NCBI RefSeq assembly: GCF_030816115.1
Contig: NZ_JAUSXQ010000001.1
Span: 2,046,001-2,110,000, forward strand
Origin: Chryseobacterium sp. W4I1
GTDB lineage: Bacteria > Bacteroidota > Bacteroidia > Flavobacteriales > Weeksellaceae
DNA length: 64,000 bases
Direction: 5' to 3'
Below are positions 1 through 8,871 of this stretch, piece after piece. The stretch's first letter is position 1. Each line of letters starts with the position of its first letter. The notes below the pieces were generated by a model. The model was given only the letters and a program-made list of their open reading frames with translations, made no database searches and was not told the origin of the DNA. The position numbers and the translations under genes were made by a program.

Positions 1-59
1 ACCAATTAAGGTGCTTTTATTTTTCACTGAGTTTGTTGAACAAGATCTTAAATTTTACA

Positions 60-868
60 ATGAAAAAATTGTTTTTTATTTTACTTTTTCTTTCCAATAT
101 TTTGTCGGCACAGCTTGTTTCGTTTGTTTACGAAATTAGGCATAGGCCAAATCCGGATAAAGAAATTTTTGAAACCAGCAATTATTATCTTGATATAATT
201 GGAGGTCAATCTGCTTTCCGATCAGAGAAAGAGAGATATGCTGATTCATTAATGCTGAAAAATGGATATTGGGAAGGCGGGCCAAAAACTTCACTTAATC
301 AGCTTTATATCATTAAAAACTTAATAAATAAGAGTATCAAAAAAAGTATAACAACTCTATCAATGCATGACTTATATAATATCAACGTAAATGATAAGCT
401 GAGTTGGGAGGTTCTCCCCGAAAAAATGAAAATTGGAGATATGGAATGCCAGAAAGCCACAGTAAAGTATGGTGAAAGAAATTGGACAGCATGGTTTAGC
501 CAAAATATACCCTTGCAAGAAGGGCCTTATATATTTCACGGATTACCAGGATTAATCATAAAAATTTCTGATGATAAAAACGATTATGATTTTAGTCTGA
601 TAAAGACATAAATGTTGATAAAAATAAAACATTTTATTTGAGAAAGGGAAAGGAAATAAGCTGGGAGACTTATGAAAAAATCCAACGAGATTATTATTCG
701 GATCCATTTGCAGACATCAAGGCAAGAAATATAAAATATAAAGTAACTGATGAAAAAGGAAATCCAGTGGAAATAAATTTAAAACAGATGACGGAAAGTA
801 CTCAAAAACGAATAAGAGAAAATAATAACCCCGTAGAATTAGACCATAAAGTTGATTTTAAAAAGTAA
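60..868 (+). pseudogene. GLPGLI family secreted protein, split by a -1 base frameshift
   Basis: Function of the GLPGLI family is unknown; it is a Bacteroidota family of exported proteins. The ATG at 60 gives MKKLFFILLFLSNILSAQ, a clear signal peptide; a longer in-frame start at 33 would place extra residues ahead of it and is less likely. The signature GLPGLI lies near residue 170. The frame stops at 609-611, but the next frame carries on the same protein from about 602 (KDINVDKNKTFYLRKGKE) to a TAA at 866-868 and ends in the RENNNPVEL-type tail usual for the family. Restoring one A in the A-run at 602-604 joins the two parts into one protein of about 269 residues. This is either a real null mutation or a consensus error; the rest of the reading frame is undamaged, so any inactivation would be recent. 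Confidence 0.8.
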
Positions 869-1131
869 ATTTGTTCTGAAAGTATATACTAAAACAGAAC
901 GATTGAGATTTATGTTATTGTTATCAGGAAATCAGAAGAAATAATAGGACCGTTAAATATGGAATGATGTCAAAGCAAAATCTAAGAACTAAAAAGATGA
1001 CCAATCGAGTAAAAAGCCAAACTACTTTTCTGGATTGAAATTTGATCTTGAAACGGCTTAATATTTAATTGAAAACCTTCTCTGTTAATTTGCAGATCAT
1101 TCCGATTTCATATATCAAAGATATAAAACAA
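869..1131. other. Intergenic stretch without recognised features
   Basis: About 260 AT-rich bases lie between the GLPGLI gene and the tRNA terminator. I see no open frame with a plausible start, no promoter box that I would defend, and no repeat. Confidence 0.5.
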
Positions 1132-1160
1132 AAAAGAAGCAATAATTTATTGCTTCTTTT
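1132..1160 (-). terminator. Rho-independent terminator of the tRNA cluster
   Basis: Arms 1132-1145 and 1147-1160 form a near-perfect stem (AAAAGAAGCAATAA / TTATTGCTTCTTTT). Read on the minus strand it is followed by a T-run, and it sits 8 bases beyond the last tRNA, so it should end the tRNA transcript. Confidence 0.75.
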
Positions 1161-1167
1161 GTTCTAG

Positions 1168-1240
<73 letters not shown>

Positions 1241-1279
1241 GTGTATCTTTAGAGTGCTTACCGAAAGCACTTAGCTTAG

Positions 1280-1352
<73 letters not shown>

Positions 1353-1391
1353 GTATATTTTTAGAGTACTTACCGAAAGTACTTAGCTTAG

Positions 1392-1464
<73 letters not shown>

Positions 1465-1503
1465 GTGTATCTTTAGAGTGCTTACCGAAAGCACTTAGCT
1501 TAG

Positions 1504-1576
<73 letters not shown>

Positions 1577-1588
1577 ATATTGTGAGTG

Positions 1589-1596
1589 CAAAGATA
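1589..1596 (-). promoter_or_regulatory. -7 box (TATCTTTG) of the tRNA cluster
   Basis: The reverse complement reads TATCTTTG, an exact match to the Bacteroidota -7 consensus TAnnTTTG, 13 bases upstream of the first tRNA. No convincing -33 element is seen. Confidence 0.65.
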
Positions 1597-1666
1597 CGGC
1601 TATTTTTTAAAAATCCTAATTTTTCTTTTAAATAAAGGACTTTTATGAAAACTATTTTATTATTTG

Positions 1667-1674
1667 TATCTTTG
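1667..1674 (+). promoter_or_regulatory. -7 box (TATCTTTG) of the Sua5 operon
   Basis: Exact TAnnTTTG match ending 4 bases before the ATG at 1679. If it is used, transcription starts at or next to the start codon, giving a leaderless message. Confidence 0.55.
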
Positions 1675-1678
1675 TTTT

Positions 1679-2290
1679 ATGGCAAAAATACTGAAAATTT
1701 ACCCTGACAATCCTCAGGAAAATCTTATAAATGAGGTTATTAAAACCTTAAAAAACGGCGGACTGATTATCTATCCTTCGGATACAATCTATGCCTTAGG
1801 ATGTAATATTTTCGACATAAAAGCTATGGAAAAGCTGGCTCAGCTTAAAAAAGTTAAGCTGGAAAAGTCTCAATTCTCAATTATTTGTAATGATCTCAGC
1901 CATCTTTCGGATTTTACGAGACCTATAGACACTTCGGTGTTCAGATTTTTGAAAAGCCACCTTCCGGGACCGTTTACCTTTATTCTTGATGCCAACAAAA
2001 GCCTTCCTCTGGCTTATAAAAATCATAAAACTATTGGGATCCGTGTGCCTGACCATCCAATTCCGCAGCTAATTGTAGAAAAACTGGGTCACCCTATCGC
2101 TTCAACATCTATCAAGGATGATGATGAAATCATTGAATATTCTACTGATCCTGAACTGATCGCAGAAAAATACGATCATCTGGTAGATATTGTGATCGAT
2201 TCCGGTTATGGTGATAATATAGCTTCTACTATTGTAGATCTTACTTCGGGAGAACCGGAAATTATCCGTCAGGGAAAAGGAATTATTTAA
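1679..2290 (+). CDS. L-threonylcarbamoyladenylate synthase (Sua5/YciO/YrdC family)
   Basis: It makes threonylcarbamoyl-AMP from threonine, bicarbonate and ATP, the first step of t6A37 tRNA modification in the cytoplasm. The 203-residue protein is the normal length of the short YrdC-type enzyme, without the C-terminal Sua5 domain. The family core is visible: GGLIIYPSDTIYALGCN near residues 28-44, KSQFSIIC, LPGPFTFIL, GIRVPDHP and the STSIK region. I chose the ATG at 1679 rather than the upstream in-frame start at 1664, because that start overlaps the -7 box. It is the first gene of a plus-strand operon with CPBP, yaaA, prmC and DUF4180. YciO-like paralogues without t6A activity exist, so the exact role rests on family membership. 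Confidence 0.88.
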   Translation: MAKILKIYPDNPQENLINEVIKTLKNGGLIIYPSDTIYALGCNIFDIKAMEKLAQLKKVKLEKSQFSIICNDLSHLSDFTRPIDTSVFRFLKSHLPGPFTFILDANKSLPLAYKNHKTIGIRVPDHPIPQLIVEKLGHPIASTSIKDDDEIIEYSTDPELIAEKYDHLVDIVIDSGYGDNIASTIVDLTSGEPEIIRQGKGII

Positions 2291-2321
2291 GATTAACAGC
2301 TGAGAGTTAATCGTTGAGGAT

Positions 2322-3023
2322 ATGAGTGTGAACGGAAAATATGCAGTAGGAATTCTTTTAACCTTTGTGCTTCTGGCTGCAGCAATGCTGTATGCTTTCC
2401 CTGTTATTTATTCCATTACGGGAATAAAAGCATTTACATCTCTTAATTTCTTTTATACAAGGATTGCACTCTGGACTGTTCTTCTTTTGGTTTTTCTATA
2501 TAATTTTTGCATAGAGAAAAATGATTTCCTAATGTGGAAAGAGAAGAATTATCCTGTATTTTTCTATATAAAAGCAGTGATTGCAATGTATCTGATCTGT
2601 GCTTTCGGCAGTGCTTTCCTGAATTTAATTATACAGCTTTTAACTCAGGAAGGGATGAGCAGAAAACTGGTTCAGATTGCATCTGTTTTCAGGAATAATT
2701 ATTTATTGATTATTTTTACCTGCTTTACGGCGGGTGCTGTGGAAGAGCTTCTGATGCGCGGATATGTTCAGCCAAGAATTGAAAAAATATATAATAACTC
2801 CTATCTGGGCATATTTGTTTCTGCTGCGTTATTTGGGATTCTCCACAGTACTTACGGAACAATTGGACAGGTAATTATCCCTTTCTTTATCGGAACCGTT
2901 TTTGCTTTGTTTTATAAAAAATATTCAAATATTAAGATTCTGATCATCTGTCACTTTATGTATGACTTTGTTTCGATGATGATTATGAATTTTATTGACA
3001 TTAAACATTTATCTGTATTCTAA
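2322..3023 (+). CDS. CPBP family intramembrane metalloprotease
   Basis: Predicted multi-pass inner-membrane protein of 233 residues with the CPBP (CAAX protease and bacteriocin-processing, also called Abi) motifs: EELLMRGY with E141/E142, FGILHSTYG with H175, and CHFMYDF with H211, the expected metal and catalytic residues. Hydrophobic stretches at roughly 8-30, 45-62, 80-105, 126-140, 160-175, 183-198 and 205-222 fit the family fold. Its substrate cannot be told from sequence. It begins 31 bases after the Sua5 gene and ends 4 bases before yaaA, so it is part of the same operon. Confidence 0.88.
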   Translation: MSVNGKYAVGILLTFVLLAAAMLYAFPVIYSITGIKAFTSLNFFYTRIALWTVLLLVFLYNFCIEKNDFLMWKEKNYPVFFYIKAVIAMYLICAFGSAFLNLIIQLLTQEGMSRKLVQIASVFRNNYLLIIFTCFTAGAVEELLMRGYVQPRIEKIYNNSYLGIFVSAALFGILHSTYGTIGQVIIPFFIGTVFALFYKKYSNIKILIICHFMYDFVSMMIMNFIDIKHLSVF

Positions 3024-3027
3024 CATT

Positions 3028-3786
3028 ATGAAAATTATAACTTCTCCAGCGAAACTGATGAACGTTGAAAATTCAACAGACCTACTGAGATCCACCACTC
3101 CTAAATTCATCGAAGAAGCTGCATTTATACAGTCTTTTTTAAAGCATAAATCACCTAAATACCTTTCCGAGTTAATGGAAATTTCTCCCAAACTAGCCGA
3201 TGAAAACTGGGAGAGAAATCAAAAATGGAAAGATAAGCCCACAGCAAAAGAGTCCGCTCCTGCAATGTTTGCTTTTACCGGTGAAGTATACAGAGGACTA
3301 GATGCTAAAACTCTTGATAAGAATGCCATCGATTATCTGCAGAAAAATTACAGGATGCTTTCGGGGCTTTACGGGCTGCTGAAACCATCTGACAAGGTGA
3401 TGCTTTACAGATTGGAAATGGGACGTCATTTTGAATTTGATCAGTATAAGAATCTATATGAATTCTGGAGAGAAAAGATCACGGAACAGCTGAATTCTGA
3501 AATGAAAAAAGGCGAGGTCCTGCTTCATCTGGCCAGCAACGAGTACGGAAAAGTAATTGACAGGAAAAAACTAAATCATAAAGTGATAGATTTCGACTTT
3601 TATGAACTGAAAGAAGGGAAGCTTAAAACAATTGTAGTTTACACCAAACATGCTAGAGGTCTCATGGTCAGGTTCTGCGCAGAAACTAATGCAAAGACCT
3701 TAAATGACGTAAAGGTATTTAACTATGAAGGTTACTTGATTGATGAAGAAAAGTCTACAGATACAAAACTGGTTTTCACAAGATAA
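3028..3786 (+). CDS. yaaA: Peroxide stress protein YaaA (DUF328)
   Basis: YaaA lowers free iron and limits oxidative DNA damage in E. coli; its fold binds DNA. The protein here is 252 residues, normal for the family, and starts with the typical MKIITSPAK. Other family blocks are FTGEVYRGLDA, RMLSGLYGLLKP, LHLASNEYGKVI and VYTKHARGLMVRF. The ATG at 3028 is preferred over an upstream in-frame start at 2995 inside the CPBP gene because the conserved N-terminus begins there. The stop codon abuts the prmC start with no gap, suggesting translational coupling. Confidence 0.93.
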   Translation: MKIITSPAKLMNVENSTDLLRSTTPKFIEEAAFIQSFLKHKSPKYLSELMEISPKLADENWERNQKWKDKPTAKESAPAMFAFTGEVYRGLDAKTLDKNAIDYLQKNYRMLSGLYGLLKPSDKVMLYRLEMGRHFEFDQYKNLYEFWREKITEQLNSEMKKGEVLLHLASNEYGKVIDRKKLNHKVIDFDFYELKEGKLKTIVVYTKHARGLMVRFCAETNAKTLNDVKVFNYEGYLIDEEKSTDTKLVFTR

Positions 3787-4638
3787 ATGACAATATCAGC
3801 ATTCAAAAAATATTTCAAAACAGAGCTTTCCGGATCTTATAGTGAATCGGAAAGCACGTTTTTATATTCTGTTTTTATACAGAAGATTGTAGGTCTCGAT
3901 GCTTTTCATCAGAGAAAACTTTCTCATCAGGAACTTCTTATTGATGATGAAAAACAACTGACCCATGCAGTATCTGAATTAAAAACAGGCAGACCTTATC
4001 AGCAAATCCTTGGAGAAACGGAGTTTTACGGAATGGTATTTTTCGTGGATGAACATGTTTTGATTCCACGTCCTGAAACAGAAGAGCTTCTGGAGATGGC
4101 GATCCGTGAAATCCGGAGTTTAAATCCTGAAAAGAGAGGTTTAAAAATCCTGGATATCGGAACCGGAAGCGGAGTCATCCCTTTAGTGCTGAAAAAATAT
4201 TTCCCCAATGCAGACATTTCATCCATTGATTTTTCTGAAAAAGCACTGAAAACGGCTAAAAGAAATGCTGAACATCATCAGCTGAATATCAATTTCATTC
4301 ATGGTGATTATCTTAATTTAAAATTAAGTGAAAACTACGATATCATTATTTCTAATCCTCCTTACATTGGAATTGAAGAGGAAATTGAGATTGCTGATTC
4401 TGTGAAGGAATTTGAACCGAAAATGGCACTTTTCTCCCCTGTTCAGGATGCACTGATTTTTTACCGTAAAATTGCAGAAGATTCCAAAGATCATCTGAAT
4501 GATAACGGCTTTTTATTTTTGGAAATCAATCAAAAGCTAGGCCCTGAAACTCTTGCATTGTACACTGAACATTTCTTCGAGGCTCAACTGATCAAGGATC
4601 TGTCAGAAAATGACCGTTTTATTTTTGGAAAGAAATAG
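3787..4638 (+). CDS. prmC: Release factor glutamine methyltransferase PrmC (HemK)
   Basis: It methylates the glutamine of the GGQ motif of peptide release factors RF1 and RF2 using SAM. The 283-residue protein has an N-terminal helical domain (about 1-90), then LIPRPETEEL, the SAM-binding DIGTGSG at 123-129, and the catalytic NPPY at 190-193. It starts directly after the yaaA stop and ends directly before the DUF4180 start, so it lies in the middle of a tightly packed operon. Confidence 0.95.
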   Translation: MTISAFKKYFKTELSGSYSESESTFLYSVFIQKIVGLDAFHQRKLSHQELLIDDEKQLTHAVSELKTGRPYQQILGETEFYGMVFFVDEHVLIPRPETEELLEMAIREIRSLNPEKRGLKILDIGTGSGVIPLVLKKYFPNADISSIDFSEKALKTAKRNAEHHQLNINFIHGDYLNLKLSENYDIIISNPPYIGIEEEIEIADSVKEFEPKMALFSPVQDALIFYRKIAEDSKDHLNDNGFLFLEINQKLGPETLALYTEHFFEAQLIKDLSENDRFIFGKK

Positions 4639-5004
4639 ATGATCATGGAAATTGTTACGCATCTTATCGATACCATTAAAATTGCTGAAGTTATCAGTGA
4701 TGAAATGATCATCCATACTACTGAAGACAGCCTGGATCTTCTTGGAAATATTTATTATCAGGGCTTTGATAAGGTAATTATCTATGAAAAGAATATAACT
4801 CCTGAATTCTTTGATCTGAAAACAAAAATAGCCGGCGATATTCTGCAGAAGTTCTCCAATTACCGTGTAAGTCTTGCCATTGTGGGTGATTTTGAAAAAT
4901 ATGAAAGTAAAAGTATCCGGGATTTTATTTTTGAAAGCAATAACACAAAACATGTCAACTTCGTTAATACCCTGGAAGATGCTTTAAAAAGACTTGGAAA
5001 CTGA
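4639..5004 (+). CDS. DUF4180 domain protein
   Basis: Small soluble protein of 121 residues in the DUF4180 family, whose function is unknown. The blocks EDSLDLLGNIYYQGFD, FFDLKTKIAGDILQKFSNY and SIRDFIFESN fit this family. It has no signal peptide or membrane segment. The ATG abuts the prmC stop; an alternative start two codons later (ATGG) is possible. It is the last gene of the operon, and I see no strong terminator after it. Confidence 0.8.
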   Translation: MIMEIVTHLIDTIKIAEVISDEMIIHTTEDSLDLLGNIYYQGFDKVIIYEKNITPEFFDLKTKIAGDILQKFSNYRVSLAIVGDFEKYESKSIRDFIFESNNTKHVNFVNTLEDALKRLGN

Positions 5005-5055
5005 TAAGTTATTAATCTGCGAAAGGAAAATAGCATTCCTAAAATAAAAATTCGT

Positions 5056-5105
5056 TCATATTTAAAACCACAGATGACACGAATTTCCACAGATATTTGC
5101 ACTAA
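5056..5105. repeat. Short degenerate CACAGAT-type repeat
   Basis: The stretch contains CCACAGAT, ACACGAAT, CCACAGAT and TTTGCACT at roughly 12-base spacing. Intergenic repeats of similar look are common in flavobacterial genomes. Only one such unit is seen in this window, so its repetitive nature is an inference. Confidence 0.35.
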
Positions 5106-5162
5106 TAAAATATGCAGAGTCAGCTAAATCTTCGAGAGAATTATTCACAAAAAAGATTATAT

Positions 5163-6141
5163 CTACTTACTGATCTTTTTTTTCCATTCAAAAAAGCGGA
5201 TGGCCTCTTCAACAGCTTTATTTATTGACTGATATTTGACTCCCAATTCATCAGTAGATTTTTGGTTTGAATAAAAATTATGGATTCTCAGTGCTTTCAT
5301 ATTAGCAGAGCTGAGACTGGTTTTAATTTTTAATTTTCTCAGGCAATCACCGATAAAACCAAGTATAACCAGCACAGAATTGGGAATAGGAACCATAAAA
5401 GGGTTTTGTCTGGTTATGATATTTACTTTTTGAAAAAAATCTTTATAAGAAAGGTTTTCGTTGGCCAACAGGTATTTTTCTCCATTTCTTCCTCTTATCA
5501 AGAGCCTTCATTATACCTTCAGCGGCATCTTTAACGTGAACAAAATTTTTTCCGCCTTTAGGATAGAAAATCAGATGCTTTTTCCAAGCCCAGAAGATGA
5601 TCTTTCCTGAACTCGGCTTACTGTCGTAAGCTCCTATCATAAAAGTAGGATTCACAATGATAACTTTTGTTTTCGTGTTCTGCCGAAGAAGGTAATTCTC
5701 TGTTTCCAGTTTGCTTTGTGCATAATAAGAATGAGTGAATGGGTAAAGCTGAGCCGTTGTTTCGTTTCCGAGTTCTTCTGAACTTCCATAGCCTAAAGTA
5801 TTGGCTGTACTGACAAACAGAAACTTATCTGCTCCGGCCGCAGCAGCTTGCCCAAACAAATGAACTGTAGCATTATAATTGATCTTTTTATAATCTTCAT
5901 AATGCAACAGATCCTGGCTGGTTTCTGCCGCTATATGAATAACTGCTTCCACATCCTGCAAATCTTTTGAAATATCAGAAAAAAGATCTCCTTCTATGAG
6001 TTTGAGGTTTTCATTTTCTTCACCCATCCAGCTGCTTTTCTTGCGCACCAGAGCAATAACAAAATAATCATATTGTAGTAATTTAATAATGGTGTTGGTA
6101 CCTAGAAGCCCTGTAGCTCCGGTCACGAAAACTTTTTTCAT
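5163..6141 (-). pseudogene. NAD-dependent epimerase/dehydratase, split by a +1 base frameshift
   Basis: Extended SDR of the epimerase/dehydratase type that binds NAD(P) on a Rossmann fold. The N-terminal part (from ATG 6141) has TGATGLLG at residues 7-14, an IHIAAETS segment, and the YAQSK catalytic motif. The frame ends at 5443, but the rest of the domain continues in another frame from about 5501 (IRGRNGEKYLLANENLSY) to 5163. Removing one base at about 5502-5506 (GCTCTTGATAAGA on the minus strand) gives KAL-IRGRNGEKY and a single protein of about 325 residues, normal for the family. The start overlaps the preceding SDR gene by 4 bases (ATGA), so the two are translationally coupled. Either a true mutation or a consensus error. 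Confidence 0.82.
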
Positions 6142-6923
6142 GCTTCAATTTCTTTTTTTATGGCACTGGTCATCAGCGGCAGCTTGATCCATATCGGAAG
6201 GATCTTCATGAACAGCCAGCTGATGGGATTCACCATGATAACGGAATCTTTCCTGAAAAGTTGCCTGATGCAGTAGTCTGCTACTTTATTGGGATCCAGA
6301 AGGGTAAGCTTCCCCAAAAACCCTTGTTTTTCAATCCGTTTACAGACATCCATATTCGTTTTCATCGCACCGGGATTCACAACGCTTACAAACACATTGG
6401 TATCTTTCAGCTCTTCGTGAAGTCCTCTTGAGAAGGAATGAATAAATGTTTTGGAAGCGGGATATACTGTTTTGAAACCGATTGGTGAAAAAGCAGCCAT
6501 ACTGGAAACATTTAAAATGTAAGCTTTGGGTTGTCTTAAAAGATTGGGAAGTAGCTGATGGGTGATGAGTGAGGTTGCAGCAACATTCACCTGTAAAATG
6601 GTGTTGATATAAGCCGGTGATGCATCTACAAATTTTTTAGTTCCTCCCAGCCCTGCATTATTAATGAGAATATGAATGTCAAAGGACTGGTTTAGCCACT
6701 CTGTAAGTTTCATTACATTTTCATTCACGGAAAGGTCTACTTCATAGTAATGGGCTTTGATTGGATAGGTTTCCTCAAGCCGTTGAGCCAGTTCTTTTAA
6801 ATACTGGCCCGGAAGACTTACCAGCACCACATTAATATTTTTACTTGCCAGGTTTTCAGCAAATGCTTTTCCCAGTCCCTGACTCGCTCCTGTGACTACT
6901 GCATATGATTCTTTCGTATTCAT
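6138..6923 (-). CDS. SDR family NAD(P)-dependent oxidoreductase
   Basis: Classical short-chain dehydrogenase of 261 residues. It shows the cofactor motif TGASQGLG near residue 11, NNAG near residue 90, a catalytic serine in LNVSS and the YPASK active-site pair. The C-terminus is hydrophobic (SWLFMKILPIWIKLPLM) and may associate with the membrane. The substrate is unknown. The ATG at 6923 is preferred because a -7 box lies just upstream at 6942-6949; the longer start at 6944 would fall inside that box. It is co-transcribed with the epimerase downstream. Confidence 0.87.
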   Translation of the reverse strand: MNTKESYAVVTGASQGLGKAFAENLASKNINVVLVSLPGQYLKELAQRLEETYPIKAHYYEVDLSVNENVMKLTEWLNQSFDIHILINNAGLGGTKKFVDASPAYINTILQVNVAATSLITHQLLPNLLRQPKAYILNVSSMAAFSPIGFKTVYPASKTFIHSFSRGLHEELKDTNVFVSVVNPGAMKTNMDVCKRIEKQGFLGKLTLLDPNKVADYCIRQLFRKDSVIMVNPISWLFMKILPIWIKLPLMTSAIKKEIEA

Positions 6924-6941
6924 AAAAATAAATTTATGGTA

Positions 6942-6949
6942 CAAAGCTA
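6942..6949 (-). promoter_or_regulatory. -7 box (TAGCTTTG) of the SDR/epimerase operon
   Basis: Exact TAnnTTTG match on the minus strand, 18 bases before the chosen ATG at 6923. Confidence 0.55.
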
Positions 6950-7066
6950 TTCTGAAAGGGATCTTTAAATGTTCGGGATTATCTGAATGAACCTATTTTA
7001 AATTCAAAAAAATAAATATATAACTATTTGTAAAACAATAAATTAAACAAAACCGAACGTCAAACT

Positions 7067-8176
7067 TTATAAACCCGAACCATTTTTATACTCGGAAGGA
7101 GTCTGATCAGTGAGTTTTTTAAAGGTGGTGTTGAAAGAAGTCTTGGAATTGAACCCTGACTCGTAGGCAATTCCCAAAATTGATAATTTACTTTGAGGAT
7201 CTTTGAGAAGTTTCTTTGCATAATGAATCCTGTATTCATTAATATACTGAAAAAAGTTCTTTTTAAATCCGGTATTGATTACATAGGAAAGATGATGGGT
7301 AGAAATAGCCAAGAGCTCGGAAAGGCGGATCAGATTAAGTTCACTATCAAGATAAGGTTTTTGTATTACCATAATCTCTTCCAGATGTTTTTTGATCTTT
7401 ATTAATTCTTCGTCAGAAATCAGTTTCTTTTTTACTTCTTCCGTTTCAGGGTCTTCACTGATAGAAATTAATTCCTCAAGCTGTTTTTCTGCTACAGGAT
7501 AAATTTCTTTTTGTTTTAAAGAATAATAGCCTACAAAATAAATGACCAGCAGAAAAGCTCCATTAATAAAGAAATTCAAGGCAGTGGAATCATAGGATAA
7601 ATTGTAGACCAGATAGACAATATTGATGATAAAAATAATTATTGTGATATATTCGAGCCAGTTCAGATTAATACCTTCTGTATTGGCTGAAAACTGCTGG
7701 ATCTTTTTTTTGTGCTTCCGAATAGTAAGGTATGAAAGTCCGGTATAAAATAAAGCCTGAAAAAGAATTAGACCAATAAAAACATAACTAAAAATATTAT
7801 GGTCTTCAAAACCTCCGAAACGCTGCAGCATAATATTGATGCAAAAGATAAGAGGCAGTATCAGGTATTTGAGGTCTGAAATTTTGAATTTAAAGGAGGG
7901 GTTGGTATAGAATAGCACACTGAAATAGAACATGATCGGCGTGAGAAACTGGATCATCTGTACAACGATTATGGAATGAATCTCTACGGGACTGTCTTTT
8001 ACCATGGTAAGAGCCTCATCCATCCAGAAACTCGACCATAAAAACAGGAATATCCCGAACCAAAAGTTGGCTTTTCTGTTTACCCTCAAGGGGTTGGATA
8101 GTTTCAGTAAAGAAAGCAAAACCAATGAACCATAAATTAATACAACGATGAAGCGGTTTAATTCTGATGTGTTCAT
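7067..8176 (-). CDS. AraC family regulator with an N-terminal membrane domain
   Basis: The protein of 369 residues has about seven hydrophobic segments in residues 1-225 and a C-terminal AraC/XylS DNA-binding domain (about 270-365), including LSILGIAYESGFNSKTSF and the closing TPSEYKN. This architecture suggests a sensor in the inner membrane that binds DNA at its cytoplasmic end. It lies upstream of the SDR/epimerase operon on the same strand, separated by 143 bases, and may control it; that is inference from position. It starts 30 bases after the rhomboid stop. Confidence 0.88.
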   Translation of the reverse strand: MNTSELNRFIVVLIYGSLVLLSLLKLSNPLRVNRKANFWFGIFLFLWSSFWMDEALTMVKDSPVEIHSIIVVQMIQFLTPIMFYFSVLFYTNPSFKFKISDLKYLILPLIFCINIMLQRFGGFEDHNIFSYVFIGLILFQALFYTGLSYLTIRKHKKKIQQFSANTEGINLNWLEYITIIIFIINIVYLVYNLSYDSTALNFFINGAFLLVIYFVGYYSLKQKEIYPVAEKQLEELISISEDPETEEVKKKLISDEELIKIKKHLEEIMVIQKPYLDSELNLIRLSELLAISTHHLSYVINTGFKKNFFQYINEYRIHYAKKLLKDPQSKLSILGIAYESGFNSKTSFNTTFKKLTDQTPSEYKNGSGL

Positions 8177-8206
8177 TGGTTTTGATATTTTAAGTAAAGT
8201 TAGGTT

Positions 8207-8860
8207 TTATCCTATTCTTTTCCTGACAAAAATTTCGTAGCCCAGATAGATCAAAGGGAGGGACATAATTCCCAGATACAGCGCATTATGCATTGCCGTA
8301 TCCGGAGCGGAAACAACAGCATAAATCAGTCCGAGAAAGGCTCCTCCAAGATGGGCGGCATGCCCGATATTATCATGTGGCCTGGGATTCAGCATCATGT
8401 ATACAGAATATCCAAAATACAGAAGCCCAAAAAGATATCCGGGAACGGGAATCGGAATAAAAAAGATGTAAATGCCAATATCAGGAATCATCGCTATGGA
8501 TGCAAACAATATCCCTGAAACGCCACCACTCGCTCCCACCGCAGAATACCAAGGCTGTTTCTGATAAATATACAATGAAAGGAAATTTCCTAACAGTATG
8601 GATCCAAGATATACGATCGCAAAGCCTATATTTCCAAAAGTCTGGATGACAATGGGTCCAAAGAAATACAAGGTCAGCATATTAAATACCAGGTGCATGA
8701 TATCAGCATGCAGAAATCCTGCTGAAAGCAGACGGATGTACTCTTTTCTATGCAGGATTGCACCCACATTGAATTTATATTTTTCAGTAATACCAGGATT
8801 GTTGAATGCAACAAAGCTGATAATGGCTGTAATGATAATAAATAAGATAAGAATATTCAT
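8207..8860 (-). CDS. Rhomboid family intramembrane serine protease
   Basis: Multi-pass membrane protein of 217 residues. The rhomboid signature is clear: HADIMHLVFNM near residues 51-61, the catalytic serine in GASGGVSG (residues 109-116, Ser111), and the catalytic histidine in HAAHLGGAFLGL (His170). The substrate is unknown. It begins 11 bases after the parC stop and is probably the distal gene of the parE operon. Confidence 0.92.
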   Translation of the reverse strand: MNILILFIIITAIISFVAFNNPGITEKYKFNVGAILHRKEYIRLLSAGFLHADIMHLVFNMLTLYFFGPIVIQTFGNIGFAIVYLGSILLGNFLSLYIYQKQPWYSAVGASGGVSGILFASIAMIPDIGIYIFFIPIPVPGYLFGLLYFGYSVYMMLNPRPHDNIGHAAHLGGAFLGLIYAVVSAPDTAMHNALYLGIMSLPLIYLGYEIFVRKRIG

Positions 8861-8871
8861 AAGTTTATTTC

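Noticed and set aside
2995..3027. Upstream start for yaaA inside the CPBP gene
   Set aside because: The added residues are the out-of-frame end of the CPBP gene, and the YaaA family begins MKIITSPAK at 3028.
4603..4953. Minus-strand ORF of 116 codons
   Set aside because: It lies wholly antisense to prmC and DUF4180, which are well supported by family motifs.
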